From contig DDEO01000114.1 of the NCBI GenBank assembly GCA_002336725.1, positions 1,334 through 17,820 of the forward strand: 16,487 nt of DNA. Reading direction: 5' to 3'. Source of the stretch: Bacteroidetes bacterium UBA1952 (GTDB taxonomy: Bacteria > Bacteroidota > Bacteroidia > Chitinophagales > Chitinophagaceae). This document shows positions 8,024-14,628 of the stretch, one piece after another (positions within the stretch are counted from its first letter, which is position 1; the number at the start of each line of letters is the position of its first letter). The notes below the pieces were generated by a model. It saw nothing but the letters and a program-made list of their open reading frames with translations. It did not search any database and was not told the origin of the DNA. The position numbers and the translations under genes are program-made.

Positions 8024-8404
8024 TTAGGCGTTTGGGTTGGTGAGGTGTGTTTTGAGTTTGGCGCGGTAGGCCATAAAAACGCGGACGAGTTCCTGAGCTT
8101 CTCCACACAACGGGCGGGTTACAGGTTCCATTTTCGGGAAAGCATCCGTGAGCAAATCCAACCAGAAATCGGTTTCATCGGTTTCTTCCACCACAATACA
8201 TAGTTTGGCGTAACGCTCTTTGTCTGACCGCGCAATGCAGGAAGCCCGGTAATTCGCCGCGATAGAGGTAGCACTGCGAAGGAGTTGCTTTAAAATGATG
8301 TCGGAGGCAATATTGCGCTCCATATCCTCCGAAAGCCGAATAACACCCAGTGCAAACGCCTTTGTCCGGGCCTTGAAATGCTGATTGTACTCCGCCGCCG
8401 TCAT
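8024..8404 (-). CDS. Four-helix-bundle protein (S23 / 23S rRNA intervening-sequence protein family)
   Basis: A 126-residue, helix-rich protein. It has the usual length and features of the S23/IVP four-helix-bundle family: KAFALGVIRLSEDMERN, then LKQLLRSATSIAANYRASC (a family hallmark), a charged helix KERYAKLCIVVEETDET, and a C-terminal LVRVFMAYRAKL. Members form pentamers with a basic surface and are thought to bind nucleic acid. They were first found encoded in intervening sequences within 23S rRNA genes, but many stand alone, and no function is proven. Here the gene lies between two inverted CATGAAA heptamer arrays, which suggests that gene and arrays form one element. The start at 8404 gives MTAAEYNQHFKARTKAF; a stop-rich stretch lies upstream. 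No rRNA sequence is seen nearby. Confidence 0.85.
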   Translation of the reverse strand: MTAAEYNQHFKARTKAFALGVIRLSEDMERNIASDIILKQLLRSATSIAANYRASCIARSDKERYAKLCIVVEETDETDFWLDLLTDAFPKMEPVTRPLCGEAQELVRVFMAYRAKLKTHLTNPNA

Positions 8405-8446
8405 TTAAAGAGAATTGAGGTTGTGAAGAAGAAAAAGATTTATTAA

Positions 8447-8470
8447 CCCTTCGACCAGCTCAGGGGGACA
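8447..8470 (-). repeat. Small dispersed repeat with CCTGAGC-GTCGAAGGG wording
   Basis: The minus strand reads TGTCCCCCTGAGC, then TGGTCGAAGGG. This is close to a widespread extragenic repeat that occurs across many phyla (TGTCATCCTGAGCTTGTCGAAGGG in pieces), and its ends can pair (CCCT with AGGG). It lies between the four-helix-bundle start codon and the right heptamer array. Confidence 0.5.
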
Positions 8471-8483
8471 ATTAAAGATAAAT

Positions 8484-8564
8484 CATGAAACATGACCCAT
8501 GAAACATGAAACATGAAACATGAAACATGAAACATGAAACATGAAACATGAAACATGAAACATG
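8484..8564 (+). repeat. Heptamer array, right arm (CATGAAA on the plus strand)
   Basis: Unit 1 (8484) is CATGAAA, unit 2 (8491) is CATGACC, and nine perfect CATGAAA units follow from 8498 to 8560, ending in CATG (8561-8564). It stops one base short of the stop codon of the lipoprotein gene. Its inner end has the order CATGAAA, CATGACC, CATGAAA. The inner part of the left arm, read on the minus strand, has the same order with one change (CAGGACC). The arms are therefore related by inversion. Confidence 0.95.
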
Positions 8565-8565
8565 A

Positions 8566-9426
8566 TTAAGGCATCGGCTCTGCCGCCGCCAGGCGAATAT
8601 TCTCGCGCGTTACTTCGCTTTGCGGGCCAGCCACCAGATTTCCGGAACCATCCACCAAACGCAGCTTTACACGCGCCACGCCGGTACCCAGACCTTCGAT
8701 AAAACGCGGTTTCCAGTCGGTGAATGTGTGGCTGCCTTTAACGCCGGTCGTGGTGTTTTCCACATCGGCCATCACTTTCAGATTGTCGCCCAGCGTGCCG
8801 TTCCAGACATAGAAATCCAACAATACATTGGCGGTGTCTTTGCCCAGATAATCGCCCTTCGGACGGCTGTAAAACAGCATCGGCTCCGACGGATTGCCCA
8901 AAAGCTGCACTTTTCCGGCTTCATCTACCTTGAAATGAACCAGCACACCGGCTTTCTTTTCTTTCACCGATTCGTGGTACGAGCGGCTGAGAAAGCACAT
9001 CGCATAATGTTCCGTATTCTTTGCTACTGTTACTTCGTGCTTGGGTTCGTAAAGCGCGGCATATGGCTTGTTGTCGAGCACAAAGTGAATATGCTGCCCG
9101 TCTTTGGAGTTGTTGCAACCTTTGGTGGAAGCGTCCGGCGTTTGGGCCTTCAGCTCATAGCCGTTTGCTGTAAAAAGAAATTTCACCTTTGCCGAATCGG
9201 CTCCGGCGGGCGTAGAGGTAACGCTATTTACTGCCAGCGAAGCATTCGGAAAATCGGGCGATTGCGGCACTTCCACAAACCGCAGGCCAGCGCCCGACAG
9301 CGCGTTGCTGTCTGCCGGCGCTACAACGGTCGTGTTGGTTACTTCATTATTTTCGGTGTGCGAAGTGGTGCAGGAAGCCAGCAGCGACAGCGAGAACACG
9401 GCGGGCGTGAGCCAAAGGTTTTTCAT
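8566..9426 (-). CDS. Lipoprotein of unknown function
   Basis: A 286-residue protein with a lipoprotein signal: MKNLW, a hydrophobic run, then the lipobox LASC with Cys19 as the lipidation site. A Thr/Asn/Ser-rich linker of about 30 residues follows. The residue after Cys19 is Thr, so the outer membrane is a likely destination. The folded part (about 50-280) holds two recognisable patches: HIHFVLDNKPYAALYEPKHE (positions about 130-150), and then CFLSRSYHESVK. I recall these patches from Bacteroidota proteins annotated loosely as phosphopeptide-binding, but I cannot confirm that and assign no function. TCTCTCCT abuts the ATG, exactly as in the gene at 4270-5496. The stop codon touches the heptamer array, which may have replaced the native downstream region. 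Confidence 0.75.
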   Translation of the reverse strand: MKNLWLTPAVFSLSLLASCTTSHTENNEVTNTTVVAPADSNALSGAGLRFVEVPQSPDFPNASLAVNSVTSTPAGADSAKVKFLFTANGYELKAQTPDASTKGCNNSKDGQHIHFVLDNKPYAALYEPKHEVTVAKNTEHYAMCFLSRSYHESVKEKKAGVLVHFKVDEAGKVQLLGNPSEPMLFYSRPKGDYLGKDTANVLLDFYVWNGTLGDNLKVMADVENTTTGVKGSHTFTDWKPRFIEGLGTGVARVKLRLVDGSGNLVAGPQSEVTRENIRLAAAEPMP

Positions 9427-9448
9427 AGGAGAGAAGGGTGTTTTATAG

Positions 9449-9482
9449 CTGGAGTTGTCTAAAATTAAGAGAAAATCTCCAG
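9449..9482. promoter_or_regulatory. Inverted repeat around a weak promoter match of the lipoprotein gene
   Basis: CTGGAG (9449-9454) and CTCCAG (9477-9482) form 6-bp arms. Between them the minus strand reads TAATTTTA (9460-9467), one change from TAnnTTTG, 34 bases ahead of the start codon. The position suits an operator, but the arms are short and could be chance or an edge of the IS remnant next to it. Confidence 0.3.
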
Positions 9483-9527
9483 TTGAAGGTTGAAGGTTGA
9501 GGTGCGAACATCAAAACCAACACTTCA

Positions 9528-9683
9528 ATGGAGATCGTTGATAAAGCTACGATAACAGAGTGGATTGTCCCGTTTTTGCCTTTGGGTCGCCGTGGCCCTG
9601 CGCTAAGTGTGCCGGTGGTTGTCCCTTGTAGAAGCCTTCTTCACCGACTTAAAACCGGTTGTCAGGGGGCGCAAGGCCGTTAA
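9528..9683 (+). pseudogene. Decayed IS5-family-like transposase N-terminus
   Basis: A 51-codon open fragment begins MEIVDKATITEWIVPFLPLG and, after RRGPALSVPVVVP, continues RSLLHRLKTGCQ before a stop at 9681-9683. The order helix, I/W-P-F/H-L, G-R-R-G, then L-L-x-R-L-K-T-G-C-Q is that of the N-terminal DUF4096-type domain of IS5-family transposases. In that domain the text would continue W-R-x-L-P; here it turns to G-A-Q-G-R and stops. No catalytic D, D or E region follows before the Rieske gene, so only a fragment remains. Three TTGAAGG-like units lie just upstream (9483-9502). The stretch 9684-9901 shows no further transposase likeness and no gene. No terminal inverted repeats could be identified. 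Confidence 0.55.
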
Positions 9684-9901
9684 GTAAGAGTGCCGGAATA
9701 ACTTCCCCCACTTAGCTTTTCTTAAAAAAACAGGGACATAAGTTTGCTTTTTGCAGCCGTAGAGAGTGCGATCTTATGCCTTGCAAAGTATGGCGTGCCG
9801 CCGGACGTTCTGCAATAAGGGCCTGGGGAAATTTTATAGCAGGATTCAGGGTGTCGATTGGGTTATAAGCGACGATGTCTGTACAGGCGGCGGCGGCTAC
9901 G

Positions 9902-10231
9902 CTATCCTAAAAGCTGTATGTAAATGCCGTCTTCGCGGATTTCTACCGGAAAGGTCTTCAGCTTGTAGCCTTCGCCGCTGCTGTTGTAGCCCCGCGAAAG
10001 CTCAAAACGGAAGCCGTGCAACGGGCAAACAAGGTGGCCGCGTGCGTCGGTGTGGCCTTCGCAAAGCGCCGCACCGGCGTGTGGGCAGCGGTCGGCGAAG
10101 GCAAAGAGGCGCTCACCCCGCCGCAGCAGCCCTATTTTCCGGAAACCGAGGTCCACTTCCAAGGGTTTTTCCTCCGGAATATCGGCAGGCGAGGCATATT
10201 CCGTTATGCGCATCCAGCTGTCAGCGTTCAT
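9902..10231 (-). CDS. Rieske [2Fe-2S] ferredoxin-like protein
   Basis: A 109-residue soluble single-domain protein. The cluster ligands are complete: C49-P-H51 (CPHAGAAL) and C69-P-L-H72 (CPLHGF), with 17 residues between the pairs, the standard C-x-H...C-x2-H arrangement. The C-terminus closes with LKTFPVEIREDGIYI, as in NirD- and ferredoxin-like Rieske proteins. It carries no oxygenase or membrane domain, so it is probably a small electron carrier; its partner is unknown. The start codon overlaps the tadA stop codon (ATGA, 10228-10231), which points to translational coupling. An internal ATG at 10213 is possible but loses the overlap. One TTTCCGGAAA at 10136 encodes FRK. Confidence 0.9.
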   Translation of the reverse strand: MNADSWMRITEYASPADIPEEKPLEVDLGFRKIGLLRRGERLFAFADRCPHAGAALCEGHTDARGHLVCPLHGFRFELSRGYNSSGEGYKLKTFPVEIREDGIYIQLLG

Positions 10232-10668
10232 CGTCTTTGTTTAAAAAAAGATTTCATCAATGCGGCGGCTTCTTCGGCGAGCACCCCGCTCTCCAGTTTT
10301 GTTTTGGGGTGGAAAGGCCAGTTTTCCTGCGCAATGCGACGATAGCCGTTTTTGGGGTCATCAGCGCCATAAACGATATGGCCGATTTTGCTCCAGTAGA
10401 GTGCGCCGCAGCACATCAGGCACGGCTCGAGCGTTACATAAAGCGTGGCCTCGCCCAGATATTTGCCGCCCAGCGTGTTGAAGGCGCTTGTGAGGGCTAT
10501 CATCTCGGCGTGGGCCGTGGGGTCGGCGAGTTTTTCGGTCATGTTGCGGCCCCGCGCAATGATTTTATCGTTCCAGACAACGAGCGCACCCACGGGGATT
10601 TCGCCCTCTTCAAAGGCGGTTTGTGCCTCGGCGAGTGCGCGGCGCATATAGGTTTCGTGCGGGTTCAT
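10228..10668 (-). CDS. tadA: tRNA-adenosine(34)-type nucleoside deaminase
   Basis: A 146-residue zinc deaminase of the TadA group, which converts A34 to inosine in the tRNA-Arg(ACG) anticodon. Zinc ligands are His53 (in H-A-E, with Glu55 as the proton shuttle), Cys83 and Cys86 (PCLMC). The flanking text fits TadA: MRRALAEAQTAFEEGEIPVGA, TAHAEMIAL, LYVTLEPCLMCCGAL. The residue after Cys86 is a second Cys where Ala is common. A guanine deaminase or another cytidine/deoxycytidylate-deaminase relative is the alternative. The start at 10668 is preferred to an in-frame ATG at 10716, which adds 16 proline-rich, non-conserved residues. A 7-bp stem-loop (10688-10694 with 10715-10721) sits just upstream. 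Confidence 0.88.
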   Translation of the reverse strand: MNPHETYMRRALAEAQTAFEEGEIPVGALVVWNDKIIARGRNMTEKLADPTAHAEMIALTSAFNTLGGKYLGEATLYVTLEPCLMCCGALYWSKIGHIVYGADDPKNGYRRIAQENWPFHPKTKLESGVLAEEAAALMKSFFKQRR

Positions 10669-10816
10669 AAGCGGGTGTTCCGGTGGTGGCGGGTAGGTTC
10701 GGCATCCGGTTTTCACCCGCCGCAGGCTGCGAAGCTACGGCAACAGGCACGGGCAGAAAATGCCGGAATGACAGCCGCCTATCCCTTTTTTTGATGTTAC
10801 TTTTACACCCCTGAAA

Positions 10817-10871
10817 GGCGCTTTGTGGCCCTTCTGTCTTCTTTTTCAAAGGAAGAAAGAAGACGAGCGCC
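10817..10871 (+). promoter_or_regulatory. Hairpin in the nrdB leader
   Basis: GGCGCT (10817-10822) pairs with AGCGCC (10866-10871), and inside it GTCTTCTTT (10836-10844) pairs perfectly with AAAGAAGAC (10856-10864). No T-run follows. A promoter-like TACTTTTA (one change from TAnnTTTG) lies at about 10796-10803, so this hairpin may open a leader of roughly 250 nt before nrdB. The role is unknown. Confidence 0.4.
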
Positions 10872-10941
10872 GGGCAGGTAACAGGTTGATTTTGAATGCT
10901 ATAAACGGAACCCAAACCGGATTTTGCGCACTGTGGGAGGT

Positions 10942-10959
10942 CTTTTTCCGGAGAAAAAG
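10942..10959 (+). promoter_or_regulatory. Second hairpin in the nrdB leader
   Basis: CTTTTTC, loop CGGA, then GAAAAAG gives a perfect 7-bp stem with a four-base loop. It lies 106 bases before the nrdB start, between the first leader hairpin and a GC-rich stretch. Part of a structured 5' leader is possible. The loop region is one base short of the TTTCCGGAAA palindrome. Confidence 0.35.
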
Positions 10960-11064
10960 CCGCTGCCGGGCCGCAACACCGGTGCCGGATTTCTGCCGAA
11001 GGCAAAAAAGGTCTGCCTGCATCCCTCTCGCCGAATTTATTCATTCTCCCCTTATTCCCCTTTT

Positions 11065-12033
11065 ATGCAAGAAGAACTGTTGCTGCAGGAAAATAAAGAA
11101 CGCTTTGTGCTGCTGCCGATTAAGTATCCCCACATCTGGGAACTCTACAAAAAACACGAAGCCTCCTTCTGGACGGCTGAAGAAATTGACCTGGGCAGCG
11201 ACCTCAAAGACTGGGCCGCCCTCAACGACGGCGAGCGCCATTTTATCTCCCATGTGCTGGCCTTTTTTGCCGCAAGCGACGGCATCGTAAACGAAAACCT
11301 GGCGGTCAACTTCATGAGCGAAGTGCAACTGCCCGAAGCCCGCTGCTTCTATGGGTTTCAGATTATGATGGAGAATATCCACTCTGAAACCTACGCGCTG
11401 CTGATTGACACCTATATCAAAGACAACGCCGAAAAAGACTATCTGTTCCGCGCCATCGACACCGTGCCGGCGGTGAAGAAAAAAGCCGAATGGGCGCTGC
11501 GCTGGATAGAGCAGGGCAGCTTTGCCGAGCGCCTCGTGGCCTTTGCCGCTGTGGAAGGCATTTTCTTTTCCGGCTCTTTCTGCTCTATCTTCTGGCTCAA
11601 AAAGCGGGGCCTGATGCCGGGCCTCACCTTCAGCAACGAGCTGATTAGCCGCGACGAAGGGCTGCACTGCGAATTTGCCTGCCTGCTCTACAGTATGCTG
11701 CAAAACAAACTTTCGCAGGAAGAAGTTTACGCCATCATCAGCGATGCCGTGCGCATCGAAAAAGAATTTATCACCGAGGCACTGCCCGTAGATTTGATTG
11801 GCATGAACGCCCGCCTGATGCGTCAGTATATTGAATTTGTGGCCGACCGCTGGCTCACCGAGCTGGGCTACCCGGCAATGTTCAACACGGCCAATCCGTT
11901 TGATTTTATGGAGATGATCTCGCTGCAGGGCAAAACCAATTTCTTTGAAAAGCGCGTGGGCGACTATCAGAAGGCCGGCGTGATGGGCGGCACCAAAGAA
12001 GCACAGGCTTTCTCGCTCGACGAGGATTTCTAA
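11065..12033 (+). CDS. nrdB: Class Ia ribonucleoside-diphosphate reductase, beta (R2) subunit
   Basis: A 322-residue R2 subunit that holds the diiron-tyrosyl radical needed by NrdA to make deoxyribonucleotides. All metal ligands are present: Asp72, Glu103, His106, Glu164, Glu198 and His201. The radical tyrosine is Tyr110 in ENIHSETY. The sequence is strikingly close to eukaryotic R2 (EARCFYGFQIMMENIHSE, GIFFSGSF, GLMPGLTFSNELISRDEGLH, NPFDFMEMISLQGKTNFFE). The C-terminus is acidic and aromatic (FSLDEDF), as required to dock on NrdA. The start at 11065 begins MQEELLLQENK and matches the family; 47 extra codons are open upstream but look like leader sequence. nrdA follows after 75 bp, so the operon order is BA. 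The leader contains two hairpins. Confidence 0.97.
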   Translation: MQEELLLQENKERFVLLPIKYPHIWELYKKHEASFWTAEEIDLGSDLKDWAALNDGERHFISHVLAFFAASDGIVNENLAVNFMSEVQLPEARCFYGFQIMMENIHSETYALLIDTYIKDNAEKDYLFRAIDTVPAVKKKAEWALRWIEQGSFAERLVAFAAVEGIFFSGSFCSIFWLKKRGLMPGLTFSNELISRDEGLHCEFACLLYSMLQNKLSQEEVYAIISDAVRIEKEFITEALPVDLIGMNARLMRQYIEFVADRWLTELGYPAMFNTANPFDFMEMISLQGKTNFFEKRVGDYQKAGVMGGTKEAQAFSLDEDF

Positions 12034-12108
12034 TCGCAGAACGTCCCGCTTCCCCGCGCCTTATCCCTCCGCTATTTCCTTAAAAAAAATCCCCCCCTCT
12101 CAGTAGAG

Positions 12109-14502
12109 ATGAACGTTATTAAAAGAGACGGACGATCCGAGTCCGTGAAGTTTGATAAAATCACGGCCCGTATTGCCAAACTGGCTTACAGCCTTTCGCC
12201 GCTCGTGGACCCGATTGATGTGGCCAAGAAAGTAATCGAAGGCCTCTACGACGGCGTAACCACCACCGAACTGGACAACCTGGCCGCCGAAACTGCTGCT
12301 TCGCTCACCACCAAGCACCCCGATTATGCGCTGCTCGCCAGCCGCATTGCCGTGAGCAACCTGCACAAGAATACCATCAAGTCGTTTTCCGAAACCATGC
12401 AGTTGCTCTACGACTGCACCGATCCGATTTCGGGCCGCCGGATGCCGCTGCTCTCCGACGAAGTCATGGATATCATCCGCGAAAACGCCGAACTGCTCGA
12501 CAGCACCATCATCTACGACCGCGACTTTGGCTTTGATTATTTTGGCTTCAAGACGCTGGAGAAATCCTATCTGCTGCGCCTCAATGGCAGCATCGTGGAG
12601 CGCCCGCAGCATATGTATATGCGCGTGGCCATCGGCATCCACAAAAGCGATATCAAAAGCGCCATTGCCACCTACAACCACATGAGCGAACGCTGGTACA
12701 CCCATGCCACGCCTACGCTCTTCAACGCCGGCACGCCCAAGCCGCAAATGTCGTCGTGCTTTCTGCTCACCATGCAGGAAGACAGCATCGAGGGCATCTA
12801 CGACACGCTGAAGCAGACGGCCAAAATCTCGCAGAGCGCCGGCGGCATCGGCCTCGCCATTCATAACATCCGCGCAACCGGATCTTATATCGGCGGCACC
12901 AACGGCACGTCCAACGGCCTGATTCCGATGCTGCGCGTCTTCAACGACACGGCCCGCTACGTGGACCAGGGCGGCGGCAAGCGCAAGGGTGCTTTTGCCA
13001 TTTATCTGGAGCCCTGGCACGCCGATGTGTTTGAATTCCTCGACCTGCGCAAAAACCACGGCAAGGAAGAACTCCGCGCCCGCGACCTGTTTTATGCCCT
13101 GTGGATTCCCGATTTGTTTATGAAGCGCGTAGAAGAAGGCGGCAACTGGAGCCTCTTCTGCCCCGCCGAAGCACCCGGCCTTTCCGACTGCCACGGCGCA
13201 GCATTCAACGCCCTTTACGAACGCTATGAAGCAGAAGGCCGCGCCCGCCGCACGGTGAAAGCGCAGGAACTGTGGTTTGCCATCGTGGAAGCGCAAATCG
13301 AAACCGGAACGCCTTATCTGCTTTATAAAGATGCCGCCAACGAGAAGAGCAACCAGAAAAACCTCGGCACCATCAAGAGCAGCAACCTCTGCACCGAGAT
13401 TATGGAATACACCAGCCCCGAAGAAGTGGCCGTCTGTAACCTCGCTTCTATCGCGCTGCCGCTATTTGTGAAAGACGGACAGTTTGATTTCCGGAAACTC
13501 TACGATATTACCTATGAAGTAACCCACAACCTCAACAAGGTGATCGACGGCAACTATTACCCCGTGCCGGAAGCCGAGTACTCCAACCGCCGCCACCGCC
13601 CCATTGGCCTGGGTGTGCAGGGGCTGGCCGATGTGTTCATCCTGATGCGGCTGCCGTTTGAAAGCGAAATGGCCCGCCTGCTGAACCGCGATATTTTTGA
13701 AACCATCTACTTTGCAGCCATGACGGCGAGCAAAGACCTGGCGAAGGCAGAAGGCGCTTATGAAACCTTTGCCGGCTCGCCGCTTTCGGAAGGCAAATTC
13801 CAGTTTGACCTCTGGAATGTAGCGCCCTCCGACCGCCACGACTGGGAAGGGCTGCGCCGCGAAGTGATGACCCACGGGGTGCGCAACTCGCTGCTGGTAG
13901 CGCCTATGCCCACGGCCTCTACCTCGCAGATATTTGGCAACAACGAGTGCTTTGAGCCTTATACCTCCAATATCTACACGCGCCGGGTGCTGAGCGGCGA
14001 GTTCATCATCGTAAACAAGCACCTGCTCAAAGACCTCGTGCAGCTGGGCCTCTGGAACAATCAGATGAAGAACGCCATCATTGCGGCCAACGGCTCTATC
14101 CAGAGCATCCCGCAAATTCCGCAGGACATCAAAGAACTCTACAAAACGGTGTGGGAAATCAAGCAGCGCGGCATCATTGACATGGCTGCCGACCGCGGCG
14201 CTTTCATCTGCCAGAGCCAGAGCCTGAACCTGTTTGTGGATAGCCCAACCACGTCCAAGCTCACTTCCATGCACTTCTATGCCTGGAAAAAAGGCCTTAA
14301 AACCGGTATGTATTACCTGCGTACACAGGCCGCCGCGCAGGCCGTGCAGTTTACCGTGCAAAAGCAGGGCAGCGAGGAGATGACCCCGCTGATTCCGGCT
14401 GCCGGCGCTACTACGCAGGCCGACCTTGAAGATTTTGAAACCGCCGCCGTTGTCGGTCCGGTGTGTACGATGGAAGAAGGCTGCGTTACCTGTAGCTCGT
14501 AA
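12109..14502 (+). CDS. nrdA: Class Ia ribonucleoside-diphosphate reductase, alpha (R1) subunit
   Basis: A 797-residue catalytic subunit that reduces ribonucleoside diphosphates to deoxy forms. Residues 1 to about 90 form an ATP-cone for overall allosteric control (MNVIKRDGRSESVKFDKI). The active-site redox pair is C217 (SSCF) and C443 (AVCN). N426, C428 and E430 (NLCTEI) form the radical-site triad. Y735 and Y736 (TGMYYLRTQ) relay the radical from NrdB. The C-terminal C792-x2-C795 pair reloads the active site with electrons from thioredoxin-like donors. Numbering nearly equals that of yeast and human R1, so this is a eukaryote-like lineage. One TTTCCGGAAA at 13488 encodes FRK. It shares a transcript with nrdB and is followed within about 20 bp by a terminator. 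Confidence 0.98.
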   Translation: MNVIKRDGRSESVKFDKITARIAKLAYSLSPLVDPIDVAKKVIEGLYDGVTTTELDNLAAETAASLTTKHPDYALLASRIAVSNLHKNTIKSFSETMQLLYDCTDPISGRRMPLLSDEVMDIIRENAELLDSTIIYDRDFGFDYFGFKTLEKSYLLRLNGSIVERPQHMYMRVAIGIHKSDIKSAIATYNHMSERWYTHATPTLFNAGTPKPQMSSCFLLTMQEDSIEGIYDTLKQTAKISQSAGGIGLAIHNIRATGSYIGGTNGTSNGLIPMLRVFNDTARYVDQGGGKRKGAFAIYLEPWHADVFEFLDLRKNHGKEELRARDLFYALWIPDLFMKRVEEGGNWSLFCPAEAPGLSDCHGAAFNALYERYEAEGRARRTVKAQELWFAIVEAQIETGTPYLLYKDAANEKSNQKNLGTIKSSNLCTEIMEYTSPEEVAVCNLASIALPLFVKDGQFDFRKLYDITYEVTHNLNKVIDGNYYPVPEAEYSNRRHRPIGLGVQGLADVFILMRLPFESEMARLLNRDIFETIYFAAMTASKDLAKAEGAYETFAGSPLSEGKFQFDLWNVAPSDRHDWEGLRREVMTHGVRNSLLVAPMPTASTSQIFGNNECFEPYTSNIYTRRVLSGEFIIVNKHLLKDLVQLGLWNNQMKNAIIAANGSIQSIPQIPQDIKELYKTVWEIKQRGIIDMAADRGAFICQSQSLNLFVDSPTTSKLTSMHFYAWKKGLKTGMYYLRTQAAAQAVQFTVQKQGSEEMTPLIPAAGATTQADLEDFETAAVVGPVCTMEEGCVTCSS

Positions 14503-14521
14503 TTTGTTGTTTTTCTAAAAG

Positions 14522-14563
14522 AAAAGGGCAGGGGAGCGCTTTGCTTCTCTGCCCTTTTTTGTT
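14522..14563 (+). terminator. Rho-independent terminator of nrdBA
   Basis: AAAAGGGCAGGGGAGC (14522-14537) pairs with GCTTCTCTGCCCTTTT, with two G-T wobbles and a five- or six-base loop, and a T-run follows. It begins 20 bases after the nrdA stop codon. The A-rich left flank suggests it could also work on the opposite strand. Confidence 0.9.
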
Positions 14564-14568
14564 TTTTG

Positions 14569-14605
14569 GGGGAGAAAACGGAGCGCCGTTTCCGGAAATC
14601 TCCCC
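14569..14605 (+). promoter_or_regulatory. Hairpin in the leader of the thioesterase gene
   Basis: GGGGAGA (14569-14575) pairs with TCTCCCC (14599-14605). Inside, AAACGG (14576-14581) pairs with CCGTTT (14586-14591) around AGCG. A TTTCCGGAAA palindrome (14589-14598) overlaps the right arm, leaving a CCGGAAA bulge. It lies between the nrdA terminator and the thioesterase start; the role is unknown. Confidence 0.35.
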
Positions 14606-14628
14606 AACCTGATCTCTCCTAAGCATCC

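Noticed and set aside
8024..8404. The four-helix-bundle gene as an Avd accessory protein of a diversity-generating retroelement.
   Set aside because: Avd shares the fold, but no reverse transcriptase or template/variable repeat is present in the window. S23/IVP fits the sequence better.
7940..8564. The two heptamer arrays as a CRISPR or as coding repeats.
   Set aside because: The units are 7 bp with no spacers, and the frames run into stops at once or lie outside any gene.
9766..10794. A 342-codon plus-strand open frame.
   Set aside because: It lies antisense over the Rieske and tadA genes, which have complete catalytic motifs. Its own text has no domain and unusual composition.
10669..11064. 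Calling the nrd leader a cobalamin riboswitch.
   Set aside because: Only the closing stem and scattered short words fit, and the conserved core boxes do not line up. It is kept as a testable observation and not as a feature.
12100..13296. A 398-codon minus-strand open frame.
   Set aside because: It is antisense to nrdA, which is unmistakable; high GC at third positions keeps the opposite frame open.
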